DNA of 12,543 nt, taken from the NCBI GenBank assembly GCA_937983475.1, contig CALJZV010000091.1:1-12543 (forward strand), read 5' to 3'. This stretch comes from an uncultured Verrucomicrobiales bacterium (GTDB lineage: Bacteria; Verrucomicrobiota; Verrucomicrobiia; Limisphaerales; JACDHS01). The position numbers and the translations under genes were made by a program. This document shows positions 8,549 through 12,543 of the stretch, in pieces; position 1 is the first letter of the stretch, and every line of letters starts with the position of its first letter. The notes beneath the pieces were generated by a model, which did not search any database, was not told where the DNA came from, and saw nothing but the letters and a program-made list of their open reading frames with translations.

Positions 8549-9072
8549 CGGTGACAGGCCGAGCAATTTTCAAGCGACTGAATGTTAAAGTCGTGAACAA
8601 ACTTGGCTCCTTTTTTCTTCTGCTCGTCGGGTGAAATCTGCAAATCCAGGTTGTAAACGTCGTCCGGATGCCTGACGCGCTGCTCCGGATGGCGATGGCA
8701 CTCCAGGCACCAGGCCATGCTGAACGGCTTGGCCTGCTGCACTTCCTCCATGTGGTTGACCTTGCCATGGCACTCCACGCAACTGACGCCGCGGTTCACA
8801 TGGACGGCATGGTTGAAGTAAACGTAATCGGGCGTCTTGTGAATCTGCACCCAGGGAATCGGCTTGTCGGTCGCCGCGCTTTCCCGAACTAATTCCAAAC
8901 GCGGATCCTCCTTGAGCACCTGATTATGGCAGTTCATGCAGACCGAGGCGGCCGGCACATTGGAATACCACGATTTTTCCACCCCATCATGGCAGTAACG
9001 GCAGTCAATTCCCAACTGACCGGCGTGAATCTCATGGGAAAAGGCCACCGGCTGGACCGGTTGGTAGCCCAC
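8545..9072 (-). CDS. actA: ACIII subunit ActA, pentaheme cytochrome c domain (separated from its anchor by an in-frame stop)
   Basis: Counted from the GTG at 9072 this frame gives 175 residues with five heme-c sites: CRYCH (24-28), CMNCH (45-49), CVECH (98-102), CLECH (122-126) and CSACH (170-174). The GYQPVQPVAFSHEIHAGQLG start of the domain is typical of ActA, which receives electrons from the ActB clusters on the periplasmic side. The frame is continuous with the upstream 38-codon anchor (start 9195), except for a TAA at 9081-9079 where family members read Tyr in FTPKYTRVGYQP. Without that anchor the product would lack an export signal and could not be matured with heme. The GTG has no visible ribosome site, so reinitiation here would be weak. 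The gene may be mutated, read through, or affected by a sequence error. The rest is undamaged, and its stop overlaps the actB start. Confidence 0.88.
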   Translation of the reverse strand: MGYQPVQPVAFSHEIHAGQLGIDCRYCHDGVEKSWYSNVPAASVCMNCHNQVLKEDPRLELVRESAATDKPIPWVQIHKTPDYVYFNHAVHVNRGVSCVECHGKVNHMEEVQQAKPFSMAWCLECHRHPEQRVRHPDDVYNLDLQISPDEQKKKGAKFVHDFNIQSLENCSACHR

Positions 9073-9078
9073 ACGGGT

Positions 9079-9195
9079 TTATTTAGGGGTGAAATAGTAG
9101 GTGATGCCAGCAGTCGCCGCGCCCGCCACCAGCAGGGCGCCGATGGCGATTTTCAGCGGAAGCCGATTGGTCCACTTGGGAAAAATGTCTGACAT
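9079..9195 (-). CDS. actA: ActA N-terminal membrane anchor/export signal, ended by TAA at codon 39
   Basis: The ATG at 9195-9193 starts MSDIFPKWTNRLPLKIAIG, the classic ActA N-terminus, then one hydrophobic helix (about residues 14-32) and TYYFTPK before the TAA. In homologues the reading continues directly as Y-TRVGYQP, and here the bases after the stop encode TRVGYQP in the same frame. A single change from TAC or TAT to TAA therefore explains the break. Upstream sequence offers only a weak ribosome site (GGAA, about 12 bases before the ATG). The fragment alone has no heme site. This is best read as the true 5' end of actA, so the whole gene spans 9195 to 8545. Confidence 0.85.
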   Translation of the reverse strand: MSDIFPKWTNRLPLKIAIGALLVAGAATAGITYYFTPK

Positions 9196-9220
9196 TTAAA
9201 TGCTCGTTTCCAAAGGGTCA

Positions 9221-9240
9221 GCGCGGTTTCACCGCCGCGC
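9221..9240 (-). other. GC-rich hairpin in the presumed actA leader
   Basis: GCGCGG at 9221-9226 pairs with CCGCGC at 9235-9240 across an 8-base loop. If transcription of the act operon starts further right, this stem lies in the untranslated leader, about 25 bases upstream of the actA ATG. It could influence message stability or initiation, but a six-bp stem in GC-rich DNA can occur by chance. Confidence 0.3.
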
Positions 9241-9263
9241 GTCTCCTGATTGCCTCGCAACCG

Positions 9264-9314
9264 GCTTATTCAGTTCATCAAATTCTCAAATCCAATTCAC
9301 CCAACTGAATAAGC
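9264..9314. repeat. Perfect 12-bp inverted repeat (GCTTATTCAGTT / AACTGAATAAGC), 27-base spacer
   Basis: The left arm is at 9264-9275 and the right arm at 9303-9314; they are exact reverse complements. The arms are AT-rich within otherwise GC-rich DNA, and centres of the two arms are 39 bases apart (close to four helical turns). This fits a pair of operator half-sites for a looping or cooperatively binding regulator, or a long stem-loop in the leader RNA. The spacer is AT-rich and could hold a promoter. No known regulator site is recognised. Confidence 0.55.
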
Positions 9315-9375
9315 GCGCCTGTTGCTGCGTCAGCCGATGTTTAGCGGCATCAGGGATTCCCCGCAAGCGTAGTTT

Positions 9376-9389
9376 GTGAAATTTTTCAC
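9376..9389. promoter_or_regulatory. Palindrome GTGAAATTTTTCAC, possible operator
   Basis: Six-bp arms GTGAAA and TTTCAC surround a TT centre, making a 14-bp perfect palindrome that ends 32 bases before the kinase ATG. Its size and symmetry suit a dimeric helix-turn-helix regulator. It does not match the FNR/CRP consensus, and I cannot name the binding protein. Confidence 0.35.
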
Positions 9390-9396
9390 GAATTAG

Positions 9397-9418
9397 GTCT
9401 GATTAATGAGTCTGATTA
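9397..9418. repeat. Direct repeat of GTCTGATTA, 13-base period, just before the kinase start
   Basis: Copies lie at 9397-9405 and 9410-9418. The second ends three bases before the kinase ATG at 9422, leaving no room for a ribosome site. Repeated 9-mers near a start may be regulator half-sites or a remnant of a short duplication. This arrangement also makes the kinase start less certain. Confidence 0.35.
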
Positions 9419-9421
9419 GAA

Positions 9422-11245
9422 ATGGTTTTTCTCCTCCTTAAAAAAACAGCCCGCCTCCACAAGCAACGCCCAAAACTTGAAACTTTGCCCATCGCATTAG
9501 ACACTCGCCCGGTGCCACCGGACACACCAGCCGACCTTCAGCAGCGTTACGAGCGCCTTTCCCTGCTCTATCAGGTCAGCAATGTCATCCAGTCCGCGCT
9601 GGATTCCGCCGAGGCGTTTCGGCTGATTCTCAGCGAAGCGGTCCGGCTCATGCGCGCCTCCAGCGGCTCCATCGTGCTGGTCAATCCCAACACCGGCTTT
9701 CTGGAGATTGAAGCGTCCACCGGCCTTCCCTCCAGCGCCGCCGCCATCAAATTGCGCCTGGGCGAAGGGCTCACCGGCTGGGTGGCTAAAACGGGAGAGC
9801 CTGTCCTTTGCGGCGATGTTCGCAACGATTCGCGCTACATCATGCTGCGGCCGGAAATCCGCTCCGAGCTGGCCGTGCCGCTCCGGCTCAACGGCGAGGT
9901 GCGCGGGGTCATCAACGTGGATTCAACCCGCGAAAACACCTTTACCCAATCCGACCTCGAACTCCTCCAGGAACTGGCCTCGCACGCCGCAAGCGTCATT
10001 CAAAAAAGCTGGCTCTACGAGCAGCTCCGCCTCAAGGCCCGCCTCTTTGAAACCCTGGTCCACGTCGGCCAGACCATCAATTCCACCCTCAACCTCGACG
10101 AAGCTCTGAACGTCGTCGCCCGCGAGGCCAGCCGGCTGATGGAGGCCAAAATGTGCTCGTTGCTGCTGCTCGACGACTCGGGACAATGGCTGGATTTGCA
10201 GGCCAGTTTCGGGGCCGGCGAAGCCTACCTGCGCAAGCCACGGCTCAGCCTGGAGGAAAGTTTCGTCGGCACCGTCGTCCGGCGACAGAAACCGCTGCAA
10301 CTGGACAATGTCCAGGCCTCGGGCCGCTATCAGAATGTCGAAATCGCCCGCGGCGAGGGATTGGTGTCGCTCCTGAGCGTGCCACTGGTGTTCGGAGGAC
10401 AGGCCATCGGCGCGCTGAATGTGTACAAGGGCGAGCCGTATAATTTTTCCAATGAGGAAATAAAGATTCTGGCCGCGCTGGCCGAGCTTTCCGGCCTGGC
10501 CATCGAGAAAGCTCGCCTTTACGAGCGCATTGTGGATGTGGAAGAGCAGTTGCGGCAAAATGAAAAGCTCTCCGCACTCGGGCTGCTGGCCGCCGAAGTC
10601 GCCCACGAAATCCGCAACCCGCTCACGGTGATGAAAATGATGTTCCACTCGCTGGACCTCCGGTTCGAGCCGGGCGACCCGCGCTGCCGCGACGCGGAAA
10701 TCCTCCGCGAAAAAATGGACCATCTCAACCGCATCGTTGAACAGATTTTGGCCTTTGCCCGCACCTCCGAGCCGCAACTGGCCCCGGTGCTGGTCAACGA
10801 GCTGATTGACGACCTAGGCCTTTTAATTCGCCACAAGCTGCGCAACCAAAACATCACCCTCGTGCGCCGACTGGCACCCGACCTGCCCCCGGTGCTTGGC
10901 GACGCCACCCAACTGGAGCAGGTCTTCCTCAACCTCACCCTCAACTCCGTCGAGGCAATGCCCGACGGCGGACAACTGACCATCACCACGCGCTTGGCGT
11001 CCTTGTCAAAAAATGAAACCGCGCCCTCCCGCGTGGAAATTGAATTCAAGGACACCGGCGAAGGGATGTCCGAGGAGTTGCGGCGCCGCGCATTCGCCTC
11101 GCTGTTGAGCACCACCAAGGCCAAGGGCACCGGCCTGGGCCTGGCCATTGTCGGCAAGATTGTCGAGGCCCATCGCGGCGCCATCAAAATCCAGTCCAAA
11201 CCCGGCAAAGGCACCGTCATCAAACTGGCGCTGCCAGCGCAGTGA
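9422..11245 (+). CDS. Soluble sensor histidine kinase with two GAF domains
   Basis: The 607-aa protein has no membrane helix and so probably senses inside the cell. A short coiled region precedes GAF domain 1 (about 60-195) and GAF domain 2 (about 227-370). A linker helix leads to the HisKA dimer domain with phospho-acceptor H395 in AHEIRNPL. The ATPase domain follows, with an N-box ending in N508 (LNSVEAMPDGG), G1 at D544-TGEGM and G2 at KGTGLGLAI (568-576). The F-box region (about 554-565) reads RRRAFASLLSTTKAKG rather than the usual PFFTTK pattern. All catalytic residues are present. No receiver domain or response regulator gene is in view. It is divergent from the ACIII operon, so it might control respiration, but that is only positional. 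The ATG at 9422 is the first possible start in this frame (stop at 9413) but has no ribosome site, so a later start is possible. Confidence 0.92.
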   Translation: MVFLLLKKTARLHKQRPKLETLPIALDTRPVPPDTPADLQQRYERLSLLYQVSNVIQSALDSAEAFRLILSEAVRLMRASSGSIVLVNPNTGFLEIEASTGLPSSAAAIKLRLGEGLTGWVAKTGEPVLCGDVRNDSRYIMLRPEIRSELAVPLRLNGEVRGVINVDSTRENTFTQSDLELLQELASHAASVIQKSWLYEQLRLKARLFETLVHVGQTINSTLNLDEALNVVAREASRLMEAKMCSLLLLDDSGQWLDLQASFGAGEAYLRKPRLSLEESFVGTVVRRQKPLQLDNVQASGRYQNVEIARGEGLVSLLSVPLVFGGQAIGALNVYKGEPYNFSNEEIKILAALAELSGLAIEKARLYERIVDVEEQLRQNEKLSALGLLAAEVAHEIRNPLTVMKMMFHSLDLRFEPGDPRCRDAEILREKMDHLNRIVEQILAFARTSEPQLAPVLVNELIDDLGLLIRHKLRNQNITLVRRLAPDLPPVLGDATQLEQVFLNLTLNSVEAMPDGGQLTITTRLASLSKNETAPSRVEIEFKDTGEGMSEELRRRAFASLLSTTKAKGTGLGLAIVGKIVEAHRGAIKIQSKPGKGTVIKLALPAQ

Positions 11246-11250
11246 ATTGC

Positions 11251-11267
11251 TGCGCGACCGCCGCGCA
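11251..11267 (+). terminator. Weak candidate terminator hairpin after the kinase gene
   Basis: TGCGCG at 11251-11256 pairs with CGCGCA at 11262-11267 around a five-base loop, starting five bases after the kinase stop. The stem is short and GC-only, with no run of T after it, so it is not a proper intrinsic terminator. The rest of the 155-base gap to the next gene (11246-11400) shows no gene or clear promoter. Confidence 0.25.
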
Positions 11268-11400
11268 AATTGGAAAAACGGGGTTGCCGCATCATTCGCC
11301 ATGCGGGCACTATCGCGCGACGCCGGGCGCGCACCAGATCCATTCCGGCGGTTGTAGTAAAAGCACGCACAAGTTGTAGCCCGGGAAAGCGATTCAAATT

Positions 11401-12213
11401 ATGGAAAAGCCTCTTTACTTAATTGCAAGTGATGGCCTGCCTGCGCGTAACAGCGGCGTTTGGGCAAAGCGAAAGCATCATTATCTGGCCAATTATTGCG
11501 GCATCACTACTGTTTCGATGCGCGACAAGTTCAAGCTTGTTTACCTTGATGTCATGGCTGGCCCAGGTCGCTGCAAGATCGAGGAAGCTGGCGAGGAGTT
11601 TCCGGGATCACCATTTGTCGCGCTTAATTACGATTTTTCGGAATACATTTTCATTGAAGCAGAGCCGAATCTGGTTGAAGCGCTGCGCAAGCGCGTGGTG
11701 GGGCACCCGAAGGAAAAGAGAATCAAAATTATTCCGGACAGTTGGATCAATGTCGTTGAATCAGAACGGCTAAAATTCGACAGCTACACCCTGGTCGTTG
11801 CGTTTATTGATCCTACTGGAATTTCGCAAGTGCCACTCTCAGCCATGAAAAAGTTGGCGGCAAATCCAAGGATTGACCTACTTGTCACCATCCAGCATCG
11901 GTTGGGCATTGTCTGGAATGCGCCGCAATATCGGAAATCCAAAAGCGGACAAACAGCACTCGATAATTTTCTGGGTGACCAGGCCTGGCACGCTTGGGAT
12001 AACAAGGAAGCCAATGAATTCGGGCGGCTGGCCGTCGAATACTTCTGCGACAAATTTCAGAGTGGAGAAAATTTCATTGGAACCCGGCACGTTTCGATTC
12101 CTGAAAACAATCCTTATTACCGGTTTACGTTGTTCAGCCGCCATCCGCTTGGTGAAAGTTTCTGGTTAAAAATCCTAAAGACCGACGAGAAAGGCCAACG
12201 AGAATTGCTCTGA
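11401..12213 (+). CDS. tcmP: Three-Cys-motif partner protein (TcmP family)
   Basis: The 270-aa protein matches the TcmP family. It has an N-terminal GVWAKRKHHYLANYCGIT (19-36), then a methyltransferase-like nucleotide-fold segment KLVYLDVMAGPGRC (45-58), EEFPGSPFVAL (66-76), EYIFIEAEP (81-89) and VVAFIDPTGIS (132-142). The D-x-x-A-G-P-G-R stretch resembles a cofactor loop of Rossmann-type methyltransferases, but no activity has been established to my knowledge. TcmP is named for its genomic pairing with DUF5131 (phage Gp37/Gp68-like) proteins carrying a three-cysteine motif, and just such a gene follows 37 bases downstream. The DNA is markedly AT-richer (about 48 % GC on hand-counted lines) than both neighbours, a sign of transfer. 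There is no ribosome site before the ATG at 11401. Length is normal and the gene looks intact. Confidence 0.85.
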   Translation: MEKPLYLIASDGLPARNSGVWAKRKHHYLANYCGITTVSMRDKFKLVYLDVMAGPGRCKIEEAGEEFPGSPFVALNYDFSEYIFIEAEPNLVEALRKRVVGHPKEKRIKIIPDSWINVVESERLKFDSYTLVVAFIDPTGISQVPLSAMKKLAANPRIDLLVTIQHRLGIVWNAPQYRKSKSGQTALDNFLGDQAWHAWDNKEANEFGRLAVEYFCDKFQSGENFIGTRHVSIPENNPYYRFTLFSRHPLGESFWLKILKTDEKGQRELL

Positions 12214-12227
12214 AAAGAATTCGCCTT

Positions 12228-12242
12228 GGACAGCTTTTGTCC
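12228..12242 (+). other. Small hairpin between tcmP and the DUF5131 gene
   Basis: GGACA (12228-12232) and TGTCC (12238-12242) form a five-bp stem with loop GCTTT, just upstream of the DUF5131 start. It could modulate translation of the second gene. It is short enough to be chance. Confidence 0.25.
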
Positions 12243-12250
12243 TAGAGTCC

Positions 12251-12543
<293 letters not shown>

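Larger units (their letters stand above)
9196..9421. promoter_or_regulatory. Divergent intergenic control region between actA and the histidine kinase
   Basis: These 226 bases separate two genes that point away from each other, so the promoters of both must lie here. The region is AT-rich in its middle and kinase-proximal parts (about 9266-9300 and 9371-9420). It contains several symmetric elements, listed separately: a 12-bp inverted repeat, a 14-bp palindrome, a duplicated 9-mer and a GC hairpin near actA. I see no convincing consensus -35/-10 pair for either direction, so exact promoters are not assigned. No small open frame of interest was found. Confidence 0.7.

Noticed and set aside
8549..8566. 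TTG start six codons before the chosen actB ATG
   Set aside because: The ATG at 8548 overlaps the actA stop in the same ATGA pattern seen at actF and fits the family N-terminus better.
9276..9302. A possible minus-strand promoter with TTGGAT and TGAATA 17 bases apart within the inverted repeat
   Set aside because: Only about half of the consensus bases match; not enough to call a promoter.
9406..9441. An 11-codon frame (MSLIRNGFSPP) overlapping the kinase start, considered as a leader peptide
   Set aside because: No ribosome site and no attenuator structure; ATG in this position is likely chance from the repeated GATTA motif.
9923..11397. Two long minus-strand open frames (9923-10777 and 10519-11397)
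   Set aside because: They are opposite the histidine kinase, whose motifs are complete; no recognisable protein features.
11246..11400. Repeated GTTGTAG words and GC-rich inverted words in the gap before tcmP, considered as attachment-site or mobile-element ends
   Set aside because: The words are short and not paired with matching sequence elsewhere in the window.

Overview
The window looks like a chromosomal stretch of a moderately GC-rich (roughly 57-60 % by eye), aerobic or microaerobic Gram-negative bacterium. A respiratory operon of the alternative complex III (ACIII) type dominates it. The gene order actA-B-C-D-E-F, a small one-TM protein and then a cbb3-like subunit fits what I recall of Verrucomicrobiota and Planctomycetota. 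Verrucomicrobiota is my best guess, but it is inference and there is no rRNA to anchor it.

Left and centre (1-9195, minus strand): a tight operon read right to left. It encodes ActA (pentaheme cytochrome c), ActB (Tat-exported molybdopterin-fold/iron-sulfur fusion), ActC (NrfD-type quinol-site subunit), ActD (DUF3341), ActE (monoheme cytochrome c), ActF (second NrfD-like subunit), a 125-aa one-TM protein, and the first 321 residues of a protein of the cbb3 oxidase subunit I (CcoN) fold. Apart from the last junction (19 bases), genes overlap by 1 or 4 bases or lie 2 bases apart, which suggests translational coupling. ACIII oxidises menaquinol or another quinol and passes electrons to a cytochrome c or directly to an oxidase. 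Two oddities stand out. actA has an in-frame TAA exactly where the family has a tyrosine, and it separates the membrane anchor from the five-heme domain. The CcoN-like protein lacks every heme and copper ligand histidine expected in the part that is visible.

Divergent control region (9196-9421): 226 bases between actA and a histidine kinase gene. It holds a perfect 12-bp inverted repeat, a 14-bp palindrome, a repeated 9-mer and a GC hairpin, so both operons may be controlled here.

Right (9422-12543, plus strand): a soluble two-GAF histidine kinase, a 155-base gap, then a pair of accessory genes. These are a TcmP-type three-Cys-motif partner protein and the start of its DUF5131 (phage Gp37/Gp68-like) partner with the CX6CX2C motif, cut by the window edge. 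TcmP is clearly AT-richer (about 48 % GC by hand count of several lines) than the kinase and DUF5131 (about 63-70 %), which suggests separate histories.
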